Of a stretch of 64,000 nt of DNA, positions 9,208 through 17,810 are shown one piece after another (within the stretch, counting starts at the first letter, position 1; the number at the start of each line of letters is the position of its first letter). Where the stretch lies: positions 103,188 to 167,187 of the forward strand of contig NZ_GL636091.1 in the NCBI RefSeq assembly GCF_000186465.1. Direction: 5' to 3'. Below the pieces are notes generated by a model that searched no databases, had not been told where the DNA came from, and worked only from the letters and a program-made list of their open reading frames with translations. Origin of the DNA: Streptococcus australis ATCC 700641. GTDB taxonomy: Bacteria; Bacillota; Bacilli; Lactobacillales; Streptococcaceae. Both the position numbers and the translations under genes were made by a program.

Positions 9208-9882
9208 TTAAATCCCACTGACCAGGAGGGATAAGAGGGTAAGGAAGCTATTCCAAGAGGCATGCTGAAGGATAGCCCAGTAAATCGATTTGGTATAACG
9301 CAAGACCGCACAAAATAGCAGGCCCGGTACCAAGTAGACGATAAAGCTTGGCAAATCCCAGCCATGCTGCCAGACATGCGAGAGGCTGAACAAGGAGGCC
9401 GAAACAAGCATATCCAGCTTATACTTCTGATAAGGTGCCAAAGCCGTCATGACCAAATCACGAAAAACTAGCTCTTCCACAATGGGAGCCAGCAAGCAGG
9501 CATAGACATAGCGTATCAACACCAAGGCCCAGCCTGACAAATCACTAGATATTTCTGCAAGGGCTATGGAATTCTTAGTGGGCGGAAATACCGCTGCAGA
9601 AAACATATCCCATAAAAAGTGAGCAAGAAAAACAAGCACAAACACCGCCAAATAGGAAGCTTTAAAGGTGAATTTCCCGTACAAGTCCCAGCGACGACTC
9701 TTTACCAAGAGTGTAACGGCTACCCCCCCAATCAATCCTATCAACAAGAGGAGCAAGCCATAATAAGAATCATCCGATAGGTGGCCCACTAAATCCGTTG
9801 GGAGTCCCACGTTAAAAAGCGCAAAATTGATGCAGAGAATTCCAATTGTCGCTAGTTGAAACAATCTGTCTGTCTTACTCAT
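9208..9882 (-). CDS. CPBP family intramembrane glutamic protease (CAAX-like/Abi)
   Basis: A 224-residue multi-pass membrane protein. The family motifs are visible: EELVFRD (Glu136-Glu137, Arg141), SLSHVWQHG (His in the second motif) and a final LQHASWN. Such proteins in streptococci and lactobacilli are often encoded beside bacteriocin genes and can confer self-immunity. The gene directly upstream here is a double-glycine peptide (9977-10117), 94 bases away on the same strand, which supports an immunity or peptide-maturation role. AAGGG precedes the ATG. Confidence 0.85.
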   Translation of the reverse strand: MSKTDRLFQLATIGILCINFALFNVGLPTDLVGHLSDDSYYGLLLLLIGLIGGVAVTLLVKSRRWDLYGKFTFKASYLAVFVLVFLAHFLWDMFSAAVFPPTKNSIALAEISSDLSGWALVLIRYVYACLLAPIVEELVFRDLVMTALAPYQKYKLDMLVSASLFSLSHVWQHGWDLPSFIVYLVPGLLFCAVLRYTKSIYWAILQHASWNSFLTLLSLLVSGI

Positions 9883-9976
9883 TGCATTTACCCTTTCATT
9901 TAATCCTTTCTACCGAGTTCCAATCTGCCTTAAGATCTAACTCTCAGAACACTTCATCCTAGAACTCTATCATGTC

Positions 9977-10117
9977 TTAAATACGAGCGAGCGGTGGTCG
10001 CTTCACAAATCCAGGACGTCCAATCTCAATCTTATCTGACTGACCTTGAACCACATTTGGGCGAGAACCTCCTCCTCCTACAATCTGTGCCAATTCTTTT
10101 TGACTACATTCTGTCAT
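9977..10117 (-). CDS. Small double-glycine leader peptide (46 aa), bacteriocin or signal
   Basis: A short reading frame with a strong ribosome site (TTGGAGGAAATGAA then ATG). The leader MTECSQKELAQIVGG has the KELxxIxGG pattern recognised by C39-peptidase exporters. It runs into four consecutive glycines, so the exact cleavage point is ambiguous. The mature part (about 29 residues) is cationic and Pro/Arg-rich, ending GFVKRPPLARI. It lacks the long hydrophobic Gly-rich stretch of class IIb bacteriocins, so a signalling or modified peptide is possible. I do not recognise a named relative. The CPBP protease follows on the same strand. Confidence 0.7.
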   Translation of the reverse strand: MTECSQKELAQIVGGGGSRPNVVQGQSDKIEIGRPGFVKRPPLARI

Positions 10118-10283
10118 TTCATTTCCTCCAATTTGTATTTGTAACGCTACCTCCTGAGTCTATCAAAGATTGGAGCCTTTGCCTTTTCTTTTTTCTATAT
10201 GGTTGCATTTTTCAGCTATGTGGGTGGAGAATCTCTTAATTCAGAAGTATACATCTCCAAATTAAACGAAAACGAACAACCAT

Positions 10284-10314
10284 CAAAAAAACCATCGCCA
10301 ACAGGCGATGGTTT
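10284..10314 (-). terminator. Terminator of gldA
   Basis: ACCATCGCC/GGCGATGGT perfect 9-bp arms with a four-base loop and a T run on the minus strand, 15 bases past the gldA stop. Confidence 0.88.
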
Positions 10315-10328
10315 CTGTATTTCTTTGA

Positions 10329-11420
10329 TTAGCCTAAGGACTTGACATAAGCATCTACTGCTACAATCGCTTGAGCAATATCAGATGCTTGTACCTTGAA
10401 TGGCATTTGGTGAATGGTTTCTCCTTCAATGGTTGCTTGTTGGCCAACCTTGAGAAGATCTTCGTAGCTTGCATTTTCAAGATGCATTTCTTTCAGAGTC
10501 GTTGGCATGCCAATTTGTTGATAGAAATGAATGTATTTGTTCAATTCTTCTTTTGGACGGTTTTCCAAGAACAATTGAACCAAGGTTCCATAGGCTACTT
10601 TTTCACCGTGAGTCAAATGGTGGATATCCCCAGTAAGGGCCGTAAAGCCATTATGGATGGCATGAGCTGCTGCCAAGCCACCACTTTCAAACCCAATCCC
10701 ACTGAGAAGGGTATTGGCTTCGATGATGTTTTCTAATGCAGGCGTCACCACTTTAGCTTCACAAGCAGCCACGGCTTGGAGACCATCAGCAAATAAGATT
10801 TCTTCACAACGTTGCGCAATCGCCACACCAGCTAGAGTTTGGTGTTTGCCTAGCATGGTTTTTCCGTTGGCTTGCATTACCGCACGCGCTTCGACCCAAG
10901 TAGCTAGTCCATCTGCGATACCAGAAGCAAGCAAACGTTTTGGTGCTTGAGAGATGACTTTACTATCTACCAAGACCAATTCTGGGTTTTTAGAATAGAA
11001 GATATAGCGAGCAAAGGCACCTTCATCCGTATAAATAACAGACAAGGCTGAAACCGGAGCATCTGTAGATGCAATAGTCGGAGCAATGACAACTGGTGAT
11101 TTTAAAAGATCAGCAATGGCTTTTGCACTGTCGATGGTCTTTCCTCCACCAAGTCCGATGACTAAGTCACAGCCATTTTCTTCTGCCAGACTGACCACAC
11201 GATTGATTTCATTATCAGAAGCTTCACCGTTGAAGAACACTGGCAAGACTGTAAAGCCATACCGAAGGAGATACTTTTCAAAACGTTCCCCTACGATATC
11301 ATAGACTACTGAATCACAGAGTAAAACGGGATGACTCCCCAGTTCTAAAATAGGTTTTGCATTTTCAAATAAAGCATTTTCACCTTGAATGTAACGGGAT
11401 GGGCTGGCAAAATTTCTCAT
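10329..11420 (-). CDS. gldA: Glycerol dehydrogenase family, iron/zinc NAD-dependent (GldA)
   Basis: A 363-residue type III alcohol dehydrogenase. The NAD-binding GLGGGKTIDSAKA is at about residues 90-102. Metal-binding residues are expected in IADGLATWVEAR and the conserved HAIHNG/HLTHGEKVAYG His motifs. GGAGGAGTGT precedes ATG 11420; a longer frame start at 11438 lies inside the upstream gene. It is the last gene of the aldolase - GldA pair behind the glycyl radical enzyme. GldA reduces hydroxyacetone as well as oxidising glycerol, and with this neighbourhood the reduction of hydroxyacetone to 1,2-propanediol is the likelier job (inferred). Confidence 0.93.
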   Translation of the reverse strand: MRNFASPSRYIQGENALFENAKPILELGSHPVLLCDSVVYDIVGERFEKYLLRYGFTVLPVFFNGEASDNEINRVVSLAEENGCDLVIGLGGGKTIDSAKAIADLLKSPVVIAPTIASTDAPVSALSVIYTDEGAFARYIFYSKNPELVLVDSKVISQAPKRLLASGIADGLATWVEARAVMQANGKTMLGKHQTLAGVAIAQRCEEILFADGLQAVAACEAKVVTPALENIIEANTLLSGIGFESGGLAAAHAIHNGFTALTGDIHHLTHGEKVAYGTLVQLFLENRPKEELNKYIHFYQQIGMPTTLKEMHLENASYEDLLKVGQQATIEGETIHQMPFKVQASDIAQAIVAVDAYVKSLG

Positions 11421-11434
11421 ACACTCCTCCTTTA

Positions 11435-12103
11435 TCAAATTGTATTCTTATGATGAACAGCTGACCAATCTGCCTCGAAGTCATCTACTGCTTTTGGAAT
11501 AGAAGGCATTCCAAAAGCTGCTTCAAAGACATCTGCCCCTGCCGTAATTGCTTGTGTTCCTTCTTTAAATGCTCGATTAACTTGAGCCACATTTTTAAAG
11601 GAAGCTGCTAGAATTTTGCTTGATGAATGATTACGCTCTATGGCACTCGCTAACTGAGAAATAACCTGAGCTGAATCAATGTTTAAGTTTTCCATACGAT
11701 TGTAATAAGGTGCTAAATAGTCGGCTCCTGCTTCAATAGCTAACAGTCCTTGAAAAACAGTATAGATTGCTGTTGCAGTAATTTTGTAACCCTCTGCTTT
11801 TAACACTTTAATTGCAGCAAGTCCTTCAGGTGTTACTGGAACTTTAATATAGGTATTTTCATCGCATTGTTCTCGAATTTCGGCCGCATCTTTTAAAATT
11901 CCTTCATAATCTTTTGCGACAACTTGAACATGGATGGAAGGAGATCCTCCGATGATTTCCCGCACCTTATGGATACGATCAAAAAAATCAATGTTCCCTT
12001 CTTTTTTAGCAATTGTTGGGTTCGAAGTTACCCCAGCAAGGGGTAACACTCGTGCCCATTTTTTTATCTCATCTAAATTTAAAGTATCAAGCATAAATTC
12101 CAT
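11435..12103 (-). CDS. fsa: Fructose-6-phosphate aldolase / transaldolase-like (FsaA/TalC type)
   Basis: A 222-residue single-domain class I aldolase. Family marks are [10 protein letters not shown] near residue 29 and the Schiff-base lysine in IKVPVTPEG. Length is that of FSA/MipB rather than full transaldolase. The start at 12103 gives seven bases between AGAGG and ATG; the in-frame ATG at 12109 would sit too close. It lies 15 bases downstream of the glycyl radical enzyme and 14 bases before gldA, so the three are probably co-transcribed. FSA-type enzymes cleave fructose 6-phosphate or 1-deoxyfructose 6-phosphate to glyceraldehyde 3-phosphate plus dihydroxyacetone or hydroxyacetone. Confidence 0.9.
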   Translation of the reverse strand: MEFMLDTLNLDEIKKWARVLPLAGVTSNPTIAKKEGNIDFFDRIHKVREIIGGSPSIHVQVVAKDYEGILKDAAEIREQCDENTYIKVPVTPEGLAAIKVLKAEGYKITATAIYTVFQGLLAIEAGADYLAPYYNRMENLNIDSAQVISQLASAIERNHSSSKILAASFKNVAQVNRAFKEGTQAITAGADVFEAAFGMPSIPKAVDDFEADWSAVHHKNTI

Positions 12104-12118
12104 ATACATACCTCTTTA

Positions 12119-14557
12119 CTATAGAGTATGCTCTGTCCGTCCAATAATATCATCTTGTGTTGCTCTTGATAGTACATTGAAGAAGGCTGAGTAGCCAGCA
12201 ACACGTACAATTAAGTCACGGTGTTTTTCCGGATGTTTTTGAGCATCTAACAACGTTTCTCTAGAAACCACATTGTATTGAATATGGTATCCATGTAGAC
12301 GATTAAAGAACGTACGGAGTAAAGCAATAAGTTTTAATTTATCTTCTTCTTTGGATAAAGTTTGTGGGTTTACTTTTTGGTTCAGTAAAACACCACCAAC
12401 AATTTCATCTGTTGGCAATTTAGAGACAGATTTTAGAACAGATGTTGGGCCATGTTGGTCCATATTGTGGGATGGAGAGCATCCTTCTGCAAGTGGAGTC
12501 CCGGCATTACGACCGTCCGGAGTGGCTAATGTTCCACGACCTTGTCCTACATTGGCTGAAATAGAAGATGTACCTGAGTAACGAATTCCTCCGATTGGCC
12601 CACGTCCATATCGAGTATTTGGATATTTAGCAATTTCATCCACATAAATATCGTATGCTTCTCGAACTAAGCTGTCCGCATAGTCATCATCGTTTCCATA
12701 CTTCGGTGCATCATGGATAAGCATCTCTTGGATTTCTTTTCCACGTTCGCCCTCGTAATCGGTTTCCAGAGCATGCCATAGCTCTTGTGGCGTTAAGCGT
12801 CCTTCTTCGAATACCAGTTTCTTGATTGCTGCAAGTGAATCGGATAAGTTTGCAATACCCACTTGTAAACCAGAAATATAATCGTAGACAGCTCCACCTT
12901 CTTTTAGGTGTTTTCCACGTCCAATACAGTCATCTGTCAAAGCTGAACAGAGGATATCTGGCACTTCTCTTTCAAGAGATAGGTCGATAGAGTTTTCTAC
13001 GATCACACTCATGCGGGTTAAGTGGCGCAAAGTCTTGTCCCAAGCAGTTTGCAATTCATCGAAGCTCTTCATGTCTTTAAAATGACCAAAGCTTGGTGCA
13101 AAGCGCTTGCCAGAAGCAGGATCGATTCCGTCATTCATCGTAATGAGCAAAACTTTAGGGAAGTTCATATAACTCATACCTGTACAGCGATATCCCCATT
13201 TACCTGGAACAGCTGTTTCTACACAACCAATTGCACTGTAATCATAAGCATCTTCTTCAAGAACACCTTTTGAAATAAAGGATGGAATAATAATCTCATC
13301 ATTATTGAAAGCAGGCATACCAAATCCGAGCTTCATAACTTCAATACATTCGTTCATGAAGCGGGCATCCAGACCAGCATGATAACGAACAGTTAAGTTT
13401 GGTTGAGGAAGGTGAGTTTGAGCAACTGACTTCAACACCAAATAAGACAATGGATTGACGGCATCTTTCTTATCACGTGTTTGACCACCAATCGTAACGT
13501 TTTGATAAAGCGGACTACCTGCAGATGAGAAGGTATGTGCTTGACTACGTACTTTGTTAATTGTAATAGTCTTAATCCAAAGGTTAGTCAAGCGTTCAAC
13601 AATACTCTCTTCAGTTTCCCGTCCACTTTCCAAATCAGCTTTAACGTATGGATACATATATTGGTCAAAACGGCCATATGAAAGTGAGTGTCCATTTGAT
13701 TCAATCTGAAGAATACATTGGATAAACCAAACAGACTGAACAGCCTCTGCAAATGTACTTGCAGGCTCGTATGGAACTTTTGAGCAAATCTCTGCAATTT
13801 CAAGCAATTCCTTCTTACGTTCAGGAGTTGCTGTTTCAGCAAGTTGTTTAGCAAGTTCCACAAATCGTTGAGCATAGGTCTTAACAGCATCAACTACGAT
13901 AAAGATAGAATCGTAAAAATGGTACTTATCAATGCTAGCTGGATCCGTTAGATCTAGGGCTGCTTTAGCTTGGCGAGCTCTTTCTTCAAAACCTTTCAAG
14001 CCATATTGCAATAATTTTTGATAATTGACTGCTAAGTGGGCATCTCCTGAATTCATCTTCCCTTCCATACCGAAGAATCCTGTTTCCATATAGACAGATA
14101 CTTCTTCAGGTAGAAGAGCGACAGCTCTTGCACGTAAGTTATTATTTTCCCAGAACGGTGCGATACTACGGAGCTGTTCTTTCGTTTCTTCCGTAATATA
14201 GAAGACATCACCATCCCGCTTTTCAAAAAGATCCAATTCCTTCAGAACGAACTCTAAAGTATATTCTGGGAAAATCGGAGCATCTTTATTAGAGGATGCT
14301 TGGTTTCCAGCAATCATGGATTCATCCTCAATGTAGATTGTCATATTTTCAAGAATCTCTTTCAACATATAGGCACGTTTAAGAACATTTGGTTGTTCCT
14401 TATAACGATCATATGCCTTAGTTGCAAGAACAGCACGTTCAGCATCGATGTAAGGCTTCTTATTTAAGACATCTTCACGATACTTATTCATGCGTTCAGT
14501 GAGGCTTCCAAAATATTCTGTTTTAATGCTTGTACTTGCTACTTCTACTTGTTTCAT
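12119..14557 (-). CDS. pflD: Glycyl radical enzyme, PflD/YbiW-like (usually annotated formate C-acetyltransferase)
   Basis: An 812-residue glycyl radical enzyme. The radical Gly is in RVAGYSAFF (Gly788). The thiyl-radical Cys is Cys445 in GCVETAVPG, followed two residues on by Glu447. True pyruvate formate-lyase carries two adjacent Cys here; the single C-x-E arrangement is that of the dehydratase/C-O-lyase branch that includes E. coli PflD and YbiW. A PFL role is therefore unlikely despite the common name. The gene has its own promoter (14605-14633), heads the aldolase-gldA segment and sits between those genes and a cellobiose-type PTS. Activation would be by the radical-SAM protein at 18685. 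Confidence 0.92.
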   Translation of the reverse strand: MKQVEVASTSIKTEYFGSLTERMNKYREDVLNKKPYIDAERAVLATKAYDRYKEQPNVLKRAYMLKEILENMTIYIEDESMIAGNQASSNKDAPIFPEYTLEFVLKELDLFEKRDGDVFYITEETKEQLRSIAPFWENNNLRARAVALLPEEVSVYMETGFFGMEGKMNSGDAHLAVNYQKLLQYGLKGFEERARQAKAALDLTDPASIDKYHFYDSIFIVVDAVKTYAQRFVELAKQLAETATPERKKELLEIAEICSKVPYEPASTFAEAVQSVWFIQCILQIESNGHSLSYGRFDQYMYPYVKADLESGRETEESIVERLTNLWIKTITINKVRSQAHTFSSAGSPLYQNVTIGGQTRDKKDAVNPLSYLVLKSVAQTHLPQPNLTVRYHAGLDARFMNECIEVMKLGFGMPAFNNDEIIIPSFISKGVLEEDAYDYSAIGCVETAVPGKWGYRCTGMSYMNFPKVLLITMNDGIDPASGKRFAPSFGHFKDMKSFDELQTAWDKTLRHLTRMSVIVENSIDLSLEREVPDILCSALTDDCIGRGKHLKEGGAVYDYISGLQVGIANLSDSLAAIKKLVFEEGRLTPQELWHALETDYEGERGKEIQEMLIHDAPKYGNDDDYADSLVREAYDIYVDEIAKYPNTRYGRGPIGGIRYSGTSSISANVGQGRGTLATPDGRNAGTPLAEGCSPSHNMDQHGPTSVLKSVSKLPTDEIVGGVLLNQKVNPQTLSKEEDKLKLIALLRTFFNRLHGYHIQYNVVSRETLLDAQKHPEKHRDLIVRVAGYSAFFNVLSRATQDDIIGRTEHTL

Positions 14558-14590
14558 TTTTTCAAAACCTTTCTTTTGAAATTATTTTGT

Positions 14591-14604
14591 TTTCTTTCGT
14601 AACT
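14591..14604. promoter_or_regulatory. Candidate DeoR-family operator at the pflD start site
   Basis: TTTCTTTCGTAACT matches TTTCGTTCGTAATT at 18613-18626 (upstream of the activase and the DeoR gene) at 12 of 14 positions. It begins right after the -10 box, where repression would be effective. Assignment to the DeoR protein is inferred. Confidence 0.4.
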
Positions 14605-14633
14605 ATAGTAGCATTAAATTTTACGAATTTCAA
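14605..14633 (-). promoter_or_regulatory. pflD promoter
   Basis: On the minus strand TTGAAA (14628-14633), a 17-base spacer, then TACTAT (14605-14610). The leader to the ATG is about 40 bases. Confidence 0.5.
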
Positions 14634-14670
14634 TGAATTATGAATTATACATATAAATTCTATTCTAGTC

Positions 14671-14682
14671 GCACATCTGTGC
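14671..14682. promoter_or_regulatory. Palindromic operator upstream of pflD (candidate SorC site)
   Basis: GCACATCTGTGC, a GCACANNTGTGC palindrome, ends 37 bases upstream of the pflD -35 box. The same palindrome lies at 16774-16785, 38 bases upstream of the PTS promoter. Confidence 0.55.
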
Positions 14683-14698
14683 ATACATGATAAACGCA

Positions 14699-16000
14699 CT
14701 ATTTTTCAGCTTGTAATTCATTGTTATAGGCAAGATTATCTTGGAATTTGAAGAATGGGAAATATACGACAGTCGAGGTCGCAAGAACTAGCACTTGAAC
14801 GAAAGCACCTTGCCAACCTCCAACCATAAATCCAGAAATAATGGCTGGTGTACTCCAAGGAAGAGTCACACCTGAGAATGGATGCATAAATCCAATAGCA
14901 ATTGATGCATAAACAATTATTGCAGCCAAAATTGGAACCAAAATAAATGGAAGGAACATAACTGGGTTCATTACGATCGGAAATCCAAATACGACGGGTT
15001 CATTGACATTAAAGATTGCAGGAAATGCTGCAACTTTCCCCAAAGCTTTATACTGTTTTGACTTAGCAGCAAATAGCATGGCAACAACCAACCCAAAGGT
15101 TATACCTGATCCAGACAAAATAAGGAAGCTATCTAAGAATTGTTGAGTTACAATGTGGGCACCATTTTCAACGGATAGCTTCCCAGCTGCCAACATTGAT
15201 TTATTGGCATCTAGGTTAGAAAGTAGCAAGGCTGTTACTACACCGTTGACAACTGATTGGCCATGAACACCAAACCACCACAAGAATGAAATAAAGAAAG
15301 CAATCCCAATCGCTCCGTAAAGTGATCCTGTTAGACCTTGAAGAGGAACCTGAATGACATCATAAATCATTTCAATGAAGGTACCGCCGTTTGTCACTAC
15401 TTTTGATACGATATAGACAATCATTGATAGTAAGAAAATCACGAAAGCAGGAATCATCGCTTCAAATTGTTTGGCAATGGCTTGAGGTACTTGTTCTGGC
15501 ATTTTTATAACAATGTGTCTTTGGATAAACACAGTATAAATTGCACCAACTACCAGACCAATAATAATGGCCCCGATAATCCCTTGACCACCAAACCATA
15601 CTTTTGAAATGGCATCGCCAATCGGTTCTCCCTTAGCTGGTACATAAGAAGATTTTAACAAGATAAAGAATGAAGACAGGGACAAAACTCCCGCTGGCAA
15701 GGGTTCTACTCCACTGTTTTTAGCATAAGAATACCCAATGGAGAAGCAAGAAATTAAGCCCATGATGGCGAATGTTCCTGAATAAACTTGCATAAATGGC
15801 TCTGTCCATGTATCGCCAAATACACTAGCAATAGCCTGATTAAGGCCTTCAAATGGTAATTGTCCAATAATCAGAAACAAACTACCAACTACCGTTAATG
15901 GAAGGATCGCTAACATCCCATCTTTAAGAGCAATAATTCCTTTCATGTTTACAAAACGCATGATTGGAGCGATAATTTTCTGAGAATTAAAATTAGACAT
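14699..16000 (-). CDS. PTS lactose/cellobiose-family transporter subunit IIC
   Basis: A 433-residue membrane permease of the cellobiose/diacetylchitobiose PTS family with about ten hydrophobic helices (for example VVGSLFLIIGQLPF, GIIGAIIIGLVVGAIY). NVNEPVVFGFPIVMNP is the conserved substrate-site segment. It takes up and, with IIB, phosphorylates the sugar. It follows IIA and IIB in one run. Its stop lies 17 bases before the palindrome that starts the pflD control region. The neighbouring enzymes suggest an anhydrohexitol rather than a beta-glucoside as substrate (inference). Confidence 0.93.
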   Translation of the reverse strand: MSNFNSQKIIAPIMRFVNMKGIIALKDGMLAILPLTVVGSLFLIIGQLPFEGLNQAIASVFGDTWTEPFMQVYSGTFAIMGLISCFSIGYSYAKNSGVEPLPAGVLSLSSFFILLKSSYVPAKGEPIGDAISKVWFGGQGIIGAIIIGLVVGAIYTVFIQRHIVIKMPEQVPQAIAKQFEAMIPAFVIFLLSMIVYIVSKVVTNGGTFIEMIYDVIQVPLQGLTGSLYGAIGIAFFISFLWWFGVHGQSVVNGVVTALLLSNLDANKSMLAAGKLSVENGAHIVTQQFLDSFLILSGSGITFGLVVAMLFAAKSKQYKALGKVAAFPAIFNVNEPVVFGFPIVMNPVMFLPFILVPILAAIIVYASIAIGFMHPFSGVTLPWSTPAIISGFMVGGWQGAFVQVLVLATSTVVYFPFFKFQDNLAYNNELQAEK

Positions 16001-16011
16001 GGGAAGCCTCC

Positions 16012-16323
16012 TTATTTTTCTCCTAGCAATTCTAGAGCTAGATTTAGTACCTTCTTACCATCTAACATCCCATAATCCGCCATAGGAATGACAGCAATAG
16101 GGATATGGTTTGCCTCACAAATCGCTTTTGATTTATCCAAAGTATAAGCTACTTGAGGCCCTAACAAAGCGACATCTATTTCTGGGGCAAAATCTGCTAA
16201 TTTCGCTTGAGAATATGCCTCAATTTCAGCATCAATACCTAATTCCTGAGCCGCTACCTTCATATTATTTACCAACATTCCTGTTGAAAATCCTGCCGCA
16301 CAAAACAATCCAATTTTCATCAT
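16012..16323 (-). CDS. PTS lactose/cellobiose-family subunit IIB
   Basis: A 103-residue cytoplasmic phosphotransfer protein. The phospho-accepting Cys lies in the N-terminal GLFCAAGFSTGML loop. Two adjacent ATG codons (16323, 16320) both follow GGAGG; the difference is one residue. The gene lies 10 bases after IIA and 11 before IIC, so the three subunits form one operon. Confidence 0.92.
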   Translation of the reverse strand: MMKIGLFCAAGFSTGMLVNNMKVAAQELGIDAEIEAYSQAKLADFAPEIDVALLGPQVAYTLDKSKAICEANHIPIAVIPMADYGMLDGKKVLNLALELLGEK

Positions 16324-16333
16324 CTTTTCCTCC

Positions 16334-16657
16334 TTATTGTTTCGCTGAAAGTTCTTTTCGTAAGTCAATCATTTCTTTAATCAAGTTAATCTCTGTGATT
16401 GAAGTCATTAAGTGATCTTGTGAGTGCACAAACAAAGCTGTAATCTCTGTCTTTGTCCCACTTGCTTCCTGGGCTAAAAATTGGGTTTGCAAGTTATGCG
16501 CTTCTAGCAATGCTGCATCTGCTTTTGCAATTTCGCCTTCAGAAGATGTAAAATCACCTTCCTTAGCATATGATAAAGCTTGGTAAACATGCTGTTTAGC
16601 ATCACCCGCATTTAAAATTAAGCCCATAATAATTTGGTCTGCAACAATTATTTCCAT
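16334..16657 (-). CDS. PTS lactose/cellobiose-family subunit IIA
   Basis: A 107-residue helical IIA protein. The phospho-His is expected in FVHSQDHLM near residue 80. The start at 16657 (ATG) is preceded by AAGGAG; a GTG at 16663 is possible. First gene of the PTS operon, behind a promoter with a cre site just downstream of the -10 box and a GCACANNTGTGC palindrome upstream. Confidence 0.92.
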   Translation of the reverse strand: MEIIVADQIIMGLILNAGDAKQHVYQALSYAKEGDFTSSEGEIAKADAALLEAHNLQTQFLAQEASGTKTEITALFVHSQDHLMTSITEINLIKEMIDLRKELSAKQ

Positions 16658-16684
16658 GTGCACTACACTCCTTTGTCAATCTAA

Positions 16685-16698
16685 TGAAAGCGCTTTTT
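16685..16698. promoter_or_regulatory. cre site (CcpA) in the PTS operon leader
   Basis: TGAAAGCGCTTTTT matches the cre consensus TGWAARCGYTWNCW at 13 of 14 positions. It lies just downstream of the -10 box, a usual place for catabolite repression. Confidence 0.7.
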
Positions 16699-16706
16699 CT
16701 ATTGTC

Positions 16707-16735
16707 AATATACCATTTATATTTTTGCCGGTCAA
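16707..16735 (-). promoter_or_regulatory. PTS operon promoter
   Basis: On the minus strand TTGACC (16730-16735), exactly 17 bases, then TATATT (16707-16712). Confidence 0.65.
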
Positions 16736-16773
16736 TAAAAAACTACAACATTTGATTATTGTTTTTAGTTTTT

Positions 16774-16785
16774 GCACATTTGTGC
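16774..16785. promoter_or_regulatory. Palindromic operator upstream of the PTS operon (candidate SorC site)
   Basis: GCACATTTGTGC, 38 bases upstream of the -35. It is the partner of the site at 14671-14682, which stands at the same distance from the pflD promoter. Confidence 0.55.
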
Positions 16786-16795
16786 TATTTAACTC

Positions 16796-16833
16796 AAAAA
16801 AATAAGGACTGCATCCTCGCTGTCCTATTTTTT
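16796..16833 (-). terminator. Terminator of the SorC gene, overlapping its stop codon
   Basis: AAAAAATAAGGAC and GTCCTATTTTTT arms with a 12-base loop. The TAG stop at 16825 falls inside the downstream arm. Confidence 0.8.
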
Positions 16834-17796
16834 AGTAAATTGCTGATCACCATCTAATTCTAAAACTTTTAAGATCGTCGCTTCATCTGTGACTAAATGA
16901 TTGATATAGTTGGCTTTCAAAACCGATAAAATTGCTTTTGCTTTTTGATCACCGTAGGCTAACGAGATGGTATTCGGAACCTTTCTCAATTCCTCCAATG
17001 TGATAGATATTGTTCTTTCCTGTAATTCAGGATAAACGGGGACACCTTCTTGATCAAAGAAACGACAGCATACTTCTCCTACAGCATGTTCTGACTCCAA
17101 TTTCCTAAAATCATTTGATGTCAGCATATCAAACCACTGAGGATTCTTGCTATCTGCATAGCCACCAATCCCCACAGCCGCAACATCCAAACAACGCCAA
17201 CTAGCTTTCAAATCCTCAAAATACTTAGAAGATAAGATACCTTCCGTCACCTCAGAATTTTCTTGAATGACACTCGCGTTTATAAAATGACATTCCCCAT
17301 GAAATTTACTCGCCATACTGTAGATCAGCGTATTGACATGGTAGCGAGCATGAATATGACTGGGACCTCCAGCTAGGGGATAAAACTGAACACCATCCAA
17401 ACGCTTCGTTCCAACTTGTTCTACCATTAATCTGAGAGACTTGCCCCATGAAAATCCGACTGTCATTCCATCTTCAATCAAATTACGCAGCATGACCGCA
17501 CTTGCTTGAGCCAGTCGCTTTTCAAGGCTTTCTCGAGGCTCATCAACTAGATTCGGTATAATTTCGATAGCTTTTAAGCCATATTTTTGTTTGATATAAT
17601 TTTCTAAATGGAAGAGGCGAGTATCAAAGTTTTCGATTTCAATTTTTACAACTCCCTCTTTTTTAGCCTCTGCTAGCATTCTGCTGACAGTTGTACGGTA
17701 GATTCCAGTTTCTGCTGCGATTTGCGATTGACTTTTGTCTTCAACATAGTATAGATAGGCTAATTTAGCAAGTAACTTTTTCCGTTCATCTTTCAA
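16825..17796 (-). CDS. SorC/DeoR-type sugar-binding transcriptional regulator
   Basis: A 323-residue protein with an N-terminal helix-turn-helix (SQSQIAAETGIYRTTVSRML, about residues 22-41) and a C-terminal sugar-phosphate-binding domain of the SorC family (GFSWGKSLRLM, YPLAGGPS). It starts with TTG, preceded by AAGGAGAAG at good spacing; an internal ATG is out of frame. It follows the DeoR gene by 14 bases. SorC proteins are usually effector-controlled regulators of the adjoining sugar operon; the two GCACANNTGTGC palindromes are its likely sites. Confidence 0.88.
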   Translation of the reverse strand: MKDERKKLLAKLAYLYYVEDKSQSQIAAETGIYRTTVSRMLAEAKKEGVVKIEIENFDTRLFHLENYIKQKYGLKAIEIIPNLVDEPRESLEKRLAQASAVMLRNLIEDGMTVGFSWGKSLRLMVEQVGTKRLDGVQFYPLAGGPSHIHARYHVNTLIYSMASKFHGECHFINASVIQENSEVTEGILSSKYFEDLKASWRCLDVAAVGIGGYADSKNPQWFDMLTSNDFRKLESEHAVGEVCCRFFDQEGVPVYPELQERTISITLEELRKVPNTISLAYGDQKAKAILSVLKANYINHLVTDEATILKVLELDGDQQFTKK

Positions 17797-17810
17797 TTGG
17801 CTTCTCCTTC

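Noticed and set aside
10119..10208. 29-codon minus-strand frame just upstream of the double-glycine peptide
   Set aside because: Very basic composition (RKKKRQR) and no ribosome site; its end merely overlaps the peptide's ribosome site.
12119..14557. Pyruvate formate-lyase (formate C-acetyltransferase)
   Set aside because: The adjacent Cys-Cys pair of PFL is missing; a single Cys with Glu two residues later fits the PflD/YbiW and dehydratase branch.
14610..14625. Second combox (TTTTACGAATTTC)
   Set aside because: The eighth base differs from TACGAATA, and the site lies within the -35/-10 spacer of the pflD promoter, oriented away from that gene.
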